Below are positions 1 to 6,615 of a stretch of DNA of 8,094 bases, in pieces. The DNA is from Fibrobacteres bacterium CG2_30_45_31. GTDB taxonomy: Bacteria; Fibrobacterota; Fibrobacteria; Fibrobacterales; Fibrobacteraceae. The stretch covers positions 1 through 8,094 of the forward strand of contig MNYL01000030.1 of the NCBI GenBank assembly GCA_001873075.1, given 5' to 3'. A program made the position numbers and the translations under genes. Within the stretch, counting starts at the first letter, position 1. The number at the start of each line of letters is the position of its first letter. The notes beneath the pieces are model-generated. The model made no database searches. It had not been told where the DNA came from and saw only the letters and a list, made by a program, of their open reading frames with translations.

Positions 1-1117
1 TATTCGCTCTTCTTTAAATTTTCGTCCCAAAGAAGAATATTCTGCACTAAAAATGATCGGTTTTAAAGATCCTCGTTTGTTGGGACAGGGATATAAAATG
101 GATTTTTTGCATAAGTCCGATGTCGCTGCTCGCAAAGTTTCGGAGCGTATTGTACAAGTGAACGCCTCTGTCTCAGATTCCTATTCCCATATCTCAATTA
201 TCAATAGCGAAGGTCTTTTTATTGAAGATACCCGTTGTCACACCCGCTTAGGCATTAATATTACAGCCTCTGATGGCTCGGAGCGTATTGTGGCTAGAGA
301 AGCTCCTGGTGCTTTTGGGGGTTATGAAGTTTTGGACTGCTACGATGCGGAAGCCCTTGCGATTGCCGCTGCGGAACGTTCGCTTCGAATGTTGGAAGCG
401 GGATATATTCCTGGGGGCCAGATGCCTGTGATTATGGGCAACGGATTTGGGGGTGTGATTTTTCATGAAGCGGTGGGACATCCGTTGGAAACGGAATCCA
501 TTCGTCATAAAGCGAGCCCTTTTTGTGGAAAACTGGGTGAAAAGGTGGGGCACTCTTGCCTAACTGCTGTGGATGATGGCACGTTGGATGGTGTTTGGGG
601 AAGTATTGCTATTGATGATGAAGGCACCGCATCGGAGCGCACCGTGCTCATTGAAAATGGCATTTTGAAAAGTTATATGAGTGATCGAGTGGGATCTCTT
701 GAATTGGGGGTCCCTCTTACAGGAAGCGCCAGGCGAGAATCGTACAAATATGCTCCGGTAAGTCGTATGCGCAATACGTTTATTGCCCCCGGTAAAGATT
801 CCTTGGATTCTATGATTGCGAGTGTTGATTACGGTCTTTTTGCTGCAAAAATGGCGGGTGGATCTGTAAATCCCGCGACAGGAGAGTTCAATTTTGCGGT
901 GGAAGAGGGCTATATCATCGAAAAAGGCAAAATTGGCAAACCGGTTCGAGGGGCCACTTTGATTGGAAAAGGAAATGAAATTCTGCCTCGTATTTCTATG
1001 GTCGGTTCTGACTTTGCGAATGCGGCGGGTATGTGTGGCGCATCCTCTGGATCAATTCCTGTCACCGTAGGACAACCCTCCATTAAGGTGGATCAGATTC
1101 TTGTGGGTGGGAGATAA
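1..1117 (+). CDS. tldD: TldD-family zinc metalloprotease, 5' end missing
   Basis: The reading frame is open from the window edge (first full codon at 2), so the gene starts upstream and about 371 codons are visible; family members are usually about 450-480 residues. The HEAVGH motif (HExxxH zinc site) is at 464-481. The C-terminal cysteine expected to complete the zinc site lies in an AGMCG segment (Cys codon 1034-1036). Other family blocks are NSEGLFIEDTR, DDEGT, RRESY, RPVxGATLIG-like and the ending VGQPSIKVDQILVGG. Known TldD proteins pair with TldE/PmbA in a cytoplasmic peptidase that cuts unfolded peptides, for example in microcin B17 maturation and CcdA turnover. The intact zinc motif marks this as the catalytic TldD partner rather than TldE. 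The partner is not visible and may lie upstream. One small oddity is HEAVGHP where many homologues have HEAVGHG. Stop is TAA. The ATG at 53 is internal, because homology continues into it without a break. Confidence 0.93.
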   Translation, partial: IRSSLNFRPKEEYSALKMIGFKDPRLLGQGYKMDFLHKSDVAARKVSERIVQVNASVSDSYSHISIINSEGLFIEDTRCHTRLGINITASDGSERIVAREAPGAFGGYEVLDCYDAEALAIAAAERSLRMLEAGYIPGGQMPVIMGNGFGGVIFHEAVGHPLETESIRHKASPFCGKLGEKVGHSCLTAVDDGTLDGVWGSIAIDDEGTASERTVLIENGILKSYMSDRVGSLELGVPLTGSARRESYKYAPVSRMRNTFIAPGKDSLDSMIASVDYGLFAAKMAGGSVNPATGEFNFAVEEGYIIEKGKIGKPVRGATLIGKGNEILPRISMVGSDFANAAGMCGASSGSIPVTVGQPSIKVDQILVGGR

Positions 1118-1121
1118 AAAA

Positions 1122-1155
1122 CAAGAAAGCGTACCTTATACAGATACGCCTCTTG
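1122..1155 (+). terminator. Candidate terminator hairpin after tldD
   Basis: Four bases after the tldD stop, CAAGA (1122-1126) pairs with TCTTG (1151-1155) and GCGTA (1129-1133) pairs with TACGC (1145-1149). A small AA/C internal loop separates the two stems and the apical loop is 11 nt. An A-run precedes it, but the 3' side is only GTGTT, so the U-tract is poor. The position fits termination or 3'-end protection of the tldD transcript. Confidence 0.45.
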
Positions 1156-1169
1156 GTGTTATGGGGGTT

Positions 1170-1191
1170 GGGATAGGAACATTTCTGTCCC
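1170..1191 (+). other. Second hairpin downstream of tldD
   Basis: GGGATAG (1170-1176) pairs with CTGTCCC (1185-1191), giving seven pairs including one G-U around an 8-nt loop. No T-run follows (CGCATCAAAA), so it is not a classic terminator. It may act with the hairpin just upstream in 3'-end formation or stabilisation. Confidence 0.35.
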
Positions 1192-1579
1192 GCATCAAAA
1201 GTATCTCTTTAACACAAAAATAACCTAAGGGCAAATGCTTTTCTGGTGTAAGACTTTACAACGCGAGTGCATGACCAAAAAGGCAGGATCGTGTTTTTGG
1301 CATTTATTGAAAGCTATAGTGAAGGTTTGAGGCCCCTTCGATGTTGAATCAGTCCTTTTAGTAGGACATTGGTCAAAATGGGACAAGAGGTATAGCCGAT
1401 CGCTTATTGGTTGAATGTTGTAGATGGAGATTGAAATGACCGGATCTTATTATTAATTTTCGATACTCATTCCTTTTGTCCTGACCAGGTGAGAGTATGA
1501 TCGTTTGTTCTAAATAAGAGTTTCTGATTTTGAACATCTGAATATTGTATGACGTTTTAAACCCGATGGGTTAAATTTT
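1192..1579. other. Gene-free stretch between tldD and the FG-GAP gene
   Basis: Together with the tldD hairpins this region makes a 474-nt intergenic gap. It contains only very short frames (about 20 codons, at 1161 and 1271) with no ribosome binding site. Visible structure is a small hairpin GTCCT/AGGAC near 1352-1367, a longer-range ATACTC (1463-1468)/GAGTAT (1493-1498) pairing, and the promoter candidate listed separately. I see no tRNA, known riboswitch or repeat in it. Confidence 0.5.
1425..1453 (+). promoter_or_regulatory. Possible sigma70-type promoter for the FG-GAP gene
   Basis: TGGAGA (1425-1430, 4 of 6 matches to TTGACA) is followed after 17 nt by TATTAT (1448-1453, 5 of 6 matches to TATAAT). 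Transcription would start near 1460 and leave a leader of about 130 nt before the ATG at 1592. The region is AT-rich and such matches occur by chance, so this is weak. Confidence 0.25.
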
Positions 1580-1585
1580 AGGAGA
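1580..1585 (+). promoter_or_regulatory. Ribosome binding site of the FG-GAP gene
   Basis: AGGAGA ends 6 nt before the ATG at 1592. Together with the signal peptide that begins at this ATG, it fixes the start. Confidence 0.8.
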
Positions 1586-1591
1586 GTTCGG

Positions 1592-3235
1592 ATGAAGATC
1601 AAGTATTTTGTGATCGCTATTTTTACGTGCTTTGTTGCTTTGGCGCAGGCAGCGGATCCCGTTCTGGTGACTAGTCAAAACGTGCTGACTGGGTTTACAG
1701 CGTATAAGGAAGGTATCTGCGTCAGTTTTGTGGGCGATTTTAATGGCGATAATTTGTCTGACTATGCGGTAGGTGTGCCGGAAAATACGGGTGGCACAGA
1801 TTCAGGTTCCGTTTTTTTTGTGAATACAGGCTCTGTGGATGGTCTTAGTTCCGCTGTTGCGGCTCAAATCAAATTGGCGCAGCTACCAGGAGTCTCTGGA
1901 TTGACGCTCATTCGGGAGCGACTGGGTGCATCCATTGCAACGCTAAAACCGTTTCAGGGCGTTGGCACAAAGGGCGTCTTTTTGGTGGGTACTTCGGAGC
2001 GGAGCCGCATGTGGATGATGGAAGTATCGTACAATGCAGGGTCTTTTTCTGTTACCCGTGCGTATCGTGTCGATTCTTTGACATTGACAAATTCAACAGG
2101 AATGAATTTGTCGGGTGCAACGCTTGGATCCTCTATCGCTTTGATGAAAAAGAAAGGCCGTGAATACATTGTTGCTGTAGGTGCATCCACACATAATTCC
2201 AGAGGTGCGGTGGCTATTTTGGGCATTGATACGAGTTTTTCCAGCAGTCGGGTGATCACTTATTTTGATTCTGCATCTGCTCCGTTCACGGGACGCTTGG
2301 ATGCTTCCGATTATTTGGGCGTATCCATTGCCAGCCTTGGTGACCTTAATGGAGACGGTGGCATTGATTTGGCTATCGGAGCTCCCTATGATGATGATGA
2401 TGGTGCTGAGAATGGGGCTGTTTATGAATTGTTCTTGGATGCCAACTATGCATACCAGAAGGTCGTTAAGATTAGCCGAAAAAACGCATTGGGCATGGGT
2501 AGTGACAGCGTTCGCTATTTTGGCAAATCGTTGGCTGGCCAATATGACTTTGACCATGATGGGGTGAATGATCTGGTGGTAGGGGCCAGTCAGACGCCTA
2601 TGAGCACCACGGTGCGTTCTGGGAGCATCCAGATTCTTTCTTTGGATGTCGAAGGCACTGTGTTGCGCTCGCAAATGCTGTTGCCTGGCCAGTATGGCTT
2701 GGCATCTACCATGGTGGGCACGAGTACCAATTATAACTTTGCATTCTCGCTGGCCATAGATGATTTGGACTACAATGGGATGCCTAATTTAATTGTGGGC
2801 ACAACAGGGCATAATGGCATTGGCGGTTATTGGAATTTGCAACTCAAAGTTGCTCCTTGGGTTCGCCATAAGCTTGATACTATTGAATTAGCCACCAATT
2901 CATCGGTACAGCTCTGGTTGGATACGCTAATGATCGGCTCTGGATTAAGTTATTCGATAGGAGTATCGGATTCGGGGACGACATCCGTTGTGCGGCCTTC
3001 CATGCTGACCGCCAACCGTCTATTGTTGCAATCGTTCACAATACGAAGTGTAAGCAAGGTTGTAGTCAAGGCGGAGGATACTGTTAATCCTACAGGGTTC
3101 GGTCCATATGCGGTCTATGATACTTTTTATGTACGAGTTTCTGGACCCAATCAAGCACCCGTTTTCTCCCCCAAGGATACAGTGCAGTTGACGGAAGATG
3201 GGCCTGTAGTTTCTGCTTTTTTGTTGGATACATAG
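1592..3235 (+). CDS. Exported FG-GAP beta-propeller protein, N-terminal part before an in-frame amber codon
   Basis: The 547-residue product begins with a signal peptide (n-region MKIK, hydrophobic core, likely cleavage after AQA at residue 20). It then has integrin-alpha-like FG-GAP repeats. Clear calcium-loop motifs are at D49-D57 (DFNGDNLSD), D251-D259 (DLNGDGGID) and D319-D327 (DFDHDGVND). A degenerate loop lies at 391-399, and blade-like segments without the loop lie near 112-135 and 175-212. Together these suggest a 6-7-bladed propeller over about residues 40-420. An Ig-like or linker region follows (about 421-516), and a cadherin/Ig-like repeat starts near 522 (QAPVF, LTEDGP). FG-GAP propellers usually bind ligands or mediate adhesion outside the cell. 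The frame ends at TAG 3233-3235 inside that repeat, and the same frame continues to 4246. The N-terminal piece should still yield a secreted propeller, but without the C-terminal domain. The specific ligand is unknown. Confidence 0.85.
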   Translation: MKIKYFVIAIFTCFVALAQAADPVLVTSQNVLTGFTAYKEGICVSFVGDFNGDNLSDYAVGVPENTGGTDSGSVFFVNTGSVDGLSSAVAAQIKLAQLPGVSGLTLIRERLGASIATLKPFQGVGTKGVFLVGTSERSRMWMMEVSYNAGSFSVTRAYRVDSLTLTNSTGMNLSGATLGSSIALMKKKGREYIVAVGASTHNSRGAVAILGIDTSFSSSRVITYFDSASAPFTGRLDASDYLGVSIASLGDLNGDGGIDLAIGAPYDDDDGAENGAVYELFLDANYAYQKVVKISRKNALGMGSDSVRYFGKSLAGQYDFDHDGVNDLVVGASQTPMSTTVRSGSIQILSLDVEGTVLRSQMLLPGQYGLASTMVGTSTNYNFAFSLAIDDLDYNGMPNLIVGTTGHNGIGGYWNLQLKVAPWVRHKLDTIELATNSSVQLWLDTLMIGSGLSYSIGVSDSGTTSVVRPSMLTANRLLLQSFTIRSVSKVVVKAEDTVNPTGFGPYAVYDTFYVRVSGPNQAPVFSPKDTVQLTEDGPVVSAFLLDT

Positions 3236-4246
3236 TTCCAAGATGGTGATGATGATTTGTTGACATACAGCATCGTCAGTGCTTCATCAAAAGTGACAGC
3301 AACTATCAATAGCAACATGTTGACGATCACTTCTTTGGCTGATTCTAATGGTGTAGGAACAATAGTTCTCTCGGCTAAGGATAAAATTGGTCCTGTCGAA
3401 GGAACTGTGTATTTCTCAATTGCATCAGTTAATGATGCGCCAGTGGCGAAGAATGACTCTATTGTCATTGATGAAGATGCCTCTGCAACGATTGCCGTGT
3501 TGAGTAATGATGTGGATGTGGACGGACAAACTCTTTCTGTTGGGATCGTCACACAGCCCAAGCTGGGCAAGGCTTCTGTGGTTTCGGGCCAAGTTTTGTA
3601 TGTGCCTAATGCCAACGTCAATGGTAGGGACACCTTGTACTACTTCATTTCCGATGGCTTGGTAAATGATACAGCAAAAGTGGTTATTCGGATATTCCCA
3701 GTAGATGATGCGCCTATTATTGTTGCCTTGGATACGATTCAAGTAAATGAAGATGCTGGCCCATTTACGCTGTTAGATTTGGATACCATCGTATTGGACG
3801 TGGATAGGGAAGCTTTTGCTAGAGGCATTGGCAAAGTTACCCCTAATTGGGCCTCCGCTGTTTTGGATTCGGATAATGTTCTGACAATGACTACGCAAAA
3901 GGATTCCAATGGAGTGGTGGCAATTCGTATTTGGGGTGAAGATTTTGGCGGAACGGAAACCGGTACGCTATATGTAAATGTTCGTGCGGTGGAAGACAAT
4001 CCAGAATCTATTGTCAATATCGGTTCTCCAATTCAGTTGAAAGTCTATTGGGTGGGTGCGCATAAGATTCAAGTTCAATTGGACGCCTCGGTTTTCGCCC
4101 TGTATGTAGTGCGTCCCAATGGCTCGGTGAGAACACAGCGGGGTTCCATTCGCTTTGATGAAAAACAGGTATTGCTGTCTGCGGAACGAGGTGATCTGCT
4201 GGTTGTGAAATCTTTGGGCAAAACGATGAGTGTTCGATTATTTTAA
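3236..4246 (+). pseudogene. Downstream part of the same gene: cadherin/Ig-like repeats and C-terminal sorting-like domain
   Basis: This is the same reading frame as the gene starting at 1592, directly after the TAG. An independent start would be TTG at 3257, but no ribosome binding site precedes it and the product would lack a signal peptide, so I treat it as the severed 3' part of an 884-codon gene. In full-length numbering the first repeat is completed by FQDGDDDLLTYSI (549 onward). A textbook Ig-like repeat of the Big_9 type follows at about 616-705 (APVAKNDS, VLSNDVDVDGQTL, YVPNANVNGRDTLYYFISDG), and a third repeat spans about 706-801 (DDAPII, VNEDAGPF). The last 70 residues (about 813-884; ALYVVRPNGSV, then GDLLVVKSLGKTMSVRLF) resemble a type-IX-like C-terminal sorting domain. 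Codon use and domain integrity show no other decay. It could be a recent nonsense allele, a base-call error, or translated by amber readthrough. Confidence 0.7.
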
Positions 4247-4253
4247 TTCTATC

Positions 4254-4282
4254 GGGCCATTTCGGTTTTGTCTGGATGGTCC
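4254..4282 (+). terminator. Weak hairpin after the FG-GAP gene
   Basis: GGGCCAT (4254-4260) pairs with ATGGTCC (4276-4282), seven pairs with one G-U, around a 15-nt loop. It starts 8 nt after the stop codon at 4244-4246. No T-run follows, so termination is doubtful. Confidence 0.2.
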
Positions 4283-4344
4283 AATAACAACGAGTGGGAG
4301 TCTAGTGGTGGTATTTTATTTCAGGCGGCCCTCTTTGGTGTAAC

Positions 4345-4351
4345 AAAGGAG
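4345..4351 (+). promoter_or_regulatory. Ribosome binding site that sets the start of the propeller gene
   Basis: AAAGGAG lies 8 nt before ATG 4360 but only 2 nt before the in-frame GTG at 4354. The spacing favours ATG 4360, which also gives a cleaner signal peptide (MRRSVF). Confidence 0.8.
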
Positions 4352-4359
4352 TTGTGTGT

Positions 4360-6363
4360 ATGAGACGATCAGTTTTTGCTCTTGTATTTGCTGTAGGTAT
4401 TGCTACTGGGGCTTATGCTTACCAGTGGGTGGACTCTTGGAAACAAGATGCGTGGCTGCATACGGGGGGCTATCTGACGGGTTTTGTCTATGGTGTATTT
4501 AGCCATGACACGCTCTATTCTACCTATGAGTATTCGGGTATCATGGCTTATGATACCACCAATAAAGTGCTCACTCGGATGAAATCGAGCCCGGCGTATC
4601 CTTACTTGGGTGGATGGGGCCTTTCTATGCGAGGCGGCCAACTGCGCTCAATGGTGAATGATGGGGGGCTGTATCGTTATGACGCCGAGGGCGCGGGGGA
4701 CGCTTGGACGTTTAAGGCTACTTCAGCGCAAGAGTCGCTAGAAGGATATCTGTTTGCCTCGGATTCTTCGGAATGGGGAGATGGTAGTACCAAGATATGG
4801 GGGCGCAGCAAAGACGGCAGTTGGGCGGCCCGCATGGACATTCCTAGTGACTTCGATGCGAAAGGTGTGGCGGAAGAAGATTCCACTCATATGTGGTTGT
4901 TGGGTTATTCCGATATATGCGCCCTTTCCCGTAGCGGCATGTCTTTGACGCTGGATAGTTGTATAACAGACCCGAATATGTTGGGGTTGATGTCTGTGGT
5001 GGGATCCCGCAAGGATTCGCTTTTTGCACTGGATAATTATGGAAATTTGTTTCTTTGGGATACCAGTACATCGCATTTTCAAGAAGTTGCAAAGATTGAT
5101 GAGGATGTGGCGATTCTGGCAAGGACATCGAAAGGGCAAGTCTGGATGATCGGAAGCAAGCTGTATAAAATATCTACGAAAGGATATACTGTTATTGATG
5201 ATTTGTATTCTCAGGGAATTCGCGATGTGGATCAAACGCTTGAAGACGGGCTGGGGCGATTGTGGCTGTTGGGATACAAATCTTTGACATGGCTAGAGGA
5301 TGATAGCTTGCATGTGGAGATTCGTGGGCGCTCTTCGGTAACGAAAGGTGCCGATTGCTTTACCGAAGATTCTTCTGGGGTTATATGGCATGGAGAAAGC
5401 TATTGGAATGGCTGCCAATTTATTCGGAATGCTGGCCTGGGAATCAATCCTTTTTATGATTCGCAGAATCGACGCTGGGCTTCGGATGGTTCTAATTTGC
5501 TTCGTGTGCAGAATGGGGTGTTGAATGTTTTTCCGGTGGGATATCATATTGCGAGATTCCAGGAAACTTCCAATGGGGAAATCATTGGCGCATGTACGCA
5601 GGGTATTTTTCGATGGGACGAGAGTCGTAAGCAAGTGCAAAAGTTGATTGTGCCTTTGGATACGCTACAATACAAGATTTCCTATCGGATTCTGAGCAGA
5701 ATGCCAGATGGCTCTGTCTTGGCGGGTGTGGCCCAAGGGGCCTCTGACACCTTGTTTTTAAGCTATCAATCCGGGGATTCATTATCAGCCGTCACACCCT
5801 TTCCTTTTGTTCCTAAGGGCTGGTCTGGAAGTAAAGACGCTTTCTGGTTTTGGAAAGGTGGCGACTTGTACAAGACCGCATTAGGGCAGACGGCACTTTT
5901 TAAAAGCTTTTCGGGGCGAACGATCGACCAGGTATCAGCCAACCCATATGGGAATGTGGCGGTATTGTTTTCTGACAAGGATATTTCTGTGTATATCGGA
6001 CGAGCTTGGACTACCTATAGCGTTTCGGATGGCAAGCCGTTTAATGGGACAAATATGTTTTTTATGGATAGCCGGGGAGAACTGTGGCTGGAATATTGGT
6101 CTGATGTATCCAAGCTTACGACAGCTACTGGGAATGCTTTTGATGCGTCGCTGGCTTTGCCGGAGGGATACCCTTTGTCGAGTTCGACTACCATCTTCAA
6201 AGGGGGGCCATCAAAATCATTGCCAACAAGAGCCTGGGTGGCGGTTACCGAAACGGGAATGCGGTATGGAAGTGCCGTTGTAGATGTGCGTGGAAGAGTA
6301 TGGCCTGCGGGTAGTTTGTTACCCAAAGGGGTGTACTGGACGGCACACAACAAGTACAAATAG
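4360..6363 (+). CDS. Secreted beta-propeller protein with regulator-propeller-like repeats and sorting-like tail
   Basis: The product has 667 residues. The signal peptide is residues 1-20 with an AYA cleavage site. No transmembrane segment or kinase, receiver or DNA-binding domain follows. The body is built of repeats with a glycine turn and a Leu/Val-Trp strand, like the Reg_prop blades of hybrid two-component sensors: GQVWMIG (about 259), DGLGRLWLLG (about 296), SSGVIWHG (about 338), NRRWASDGSNLLRV (about 370), NGEIIGACTQGIFRW (about 405), PDGSVLAGV (about 449), SRGELWLEYWSDVSKL (about 571). The fold should be one or two propellers. Cysteine pairs C187/C201 and C333/C352 (approximate) could form disulfides outside the cytoplasm. 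The C-terminus (about 625-667, VVDVRGRVWPAG, LLPKGVYWTAHNKYK) resembles a shortened type-IX-like sorting domain. The gene lies 113 nt after the FG-GAP frame and might be co-expressed with it. Its ligand or substrate cannot be named. Stop is TAG. Confidence 0.82.
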   Translation: MRRSVFALVFAVGIATGAYAYQWVDSWKQDAWLHTGGYLTGFVYGVFSHDTLYSTYEYSGIMAYDTTNKVLTRMKSSPAYPYLGGWGLSMRGGQLRSMVNDGGLYRYDAEGAGDAWTFKATSAQESLEGYLFASDSSEWGDGSTKIWGRSKDGSWAARMDIPSDFDAKGVAEEDSTHMWLLGYSDICALSRSGMSLTLDSCITDPNMLGLMSVVGSRKDSLFALDNYGNLFLWDTSTSHFQEVAKIDEDVAILARTSKGQVWMIGSKLYKISTKGYTVIDDLYSQGIRDVDQTLEDGLGRLWLLGYKSLTWLEDDSLHVEIRGRSSVTKGADCFTEDSSGVIWHGESYWNGCQFIRNAGLGINPFYDSQNRRWASDGSNLLRVQNGVLNVFPVGYHIARFQETSNGEIIGACTQGIFRWDESRKQVQKLIVPLDTLQYKISYRILSRMPDGSVLAGVAQGASDTLFLSYQSGDSLSAVTPFPFVPKGWSGSKDAFWFWKGGDLYKTALGQTALFKSFSGRTIDQVSANPYGNVAVLFSDKDISVYIGRAWTTYSVSDGKPFNGTNMFFMDSRGELWLEYWSDVSKLTTATGNAFDASLALPEGYPLSSSTTIFKGGPSKSLPTRAWVAVTETGMRYGSAVVDVRGRVWPAGSLLPKGVYWTAHNKYK

Positions 6364-6381
6364 CTAGGCTGCTGTAGGCCT

Positions 6382-6415
6382 TTCAGGTATGAAACCGCTG
6401 AATTACAATTTTTTT
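6382..6415 (+). terminator. Candidate terminator after the propeller gene
   Basis: TTCAG (6382-6386) pairs with CTGAA (6398-6402). GT/AC adds two inner pairs across a CG bulge, leaving a 5-nt loop. A run of seven T follows at 6409-6415, six bases past the stem. The stem is short, so strength is uncertain, but the position 18 nt after the stop fits. Confidence 0.35.
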
Positions 6416-6482
6416 GTTGATTTTGAAGGCTGAGTTGTTCATCAGAAATATTTTAAATGTTAAAATACGGTGCATTTTCATT

Positions 6483-6528
6483 GGAACTGATGCCTCAATG
6501 TGTTTCTTGCATGACATTAATTAGTTCC
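6483..6528 (+). other. Nested stem structure upstream of the TPR gene
   Basis: GGAACTGA (6483-6490) pairs with TTAGTTCC (6521-6528), eight pairs including one G-U. Within it AATGT (6497-6501) pairs with ACATT (6514-6518) around a 12-nt loop. An alternative pairing is TTGCAT (6507-6512) with ATGCAA (6535-6540). This could be a structured 5' leader, but it matches no RNA family I recognise. Confidence 0.3.
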
Positions 6529-6582
6529 TTTGAAATGCAACACACTCCTGTTGTTCACTCACAAAAAAAGCGAATGTTACCA

Positions 6583-6613
6583 AAAAAGCCTCGAAATATC
6601 ATCAGGGCTTTTT
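6583..6613 (+). terminator. Terminator- or attenuator-like hairpin abutting the TPR start
   Basis: AAAAAGCC (6583-6590) pairs with GGCTTTTT (6606-6613), or with a bulged G as AAAAAGCCT/AGGGCTTTTT. This is the A-tract, stem, T-tract layout of a bidirectional intrinsic terminator. The GC part is short. Its 3' arm contains AGGG (6604-6607), the only plausible ribosome binding site for ATG 6616. Confidence 0.4.
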
Positions 6614-6615
6614 CT

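Noticed and set aside
1161..1223. Small ORF of 20 codons after tldD
   Set aside because: It has no ribosome binding site, is glycine-rich by chance, and overlaps the hairpin at 1170-1191.
2093..2674. 193-codon open frame on the - strand
   Set aside because: It lies wholly inside the FG-GAP domain, whose + strand motifs are unmistakable. It has no plausible domain or ribosome binding site and reads as an antisense shadow.
3233..3235. TAG as a genome-wide reassigned or pyrrolysine codon
   Set aside because: The gene ending at 6363 also uses TAG. Reading through it would add only 18 residues, including several cysteines, with no resemblance to a sorting domain before TGA at 6418-6420. Pyrrolysine is also not expected in this protein type.
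3151..3633. 160-codon - strand frame spanning the amber codon
   Set aside because: It is Thr/Ser/Val-rich antisense of the Ig-like repeats, whose + strand homology is clear on both sides of the TAG.
4738..5235. 165-codon open frame on the - strand
   Set aside because: It lies antisense to the propeller gene, is His/Ile/Arg-rich with no recognisable motif, and has no upstream start signals.
6438..6466. Promoter-like TTCATC, 17 nt, TAAAAT before the TPR gene
   Set aside because: The -10 is fair but the -35 matches only three of six positions in a very AT-rich region. It is not distinguishable from chance.
6457..6615. N-terminal extension of the TPR protein from ATG 6457
   Set aside because: The 53 residues place the signal peptide far inside the protein, show no domain character, and the ATG lacks a ribosome binding site.
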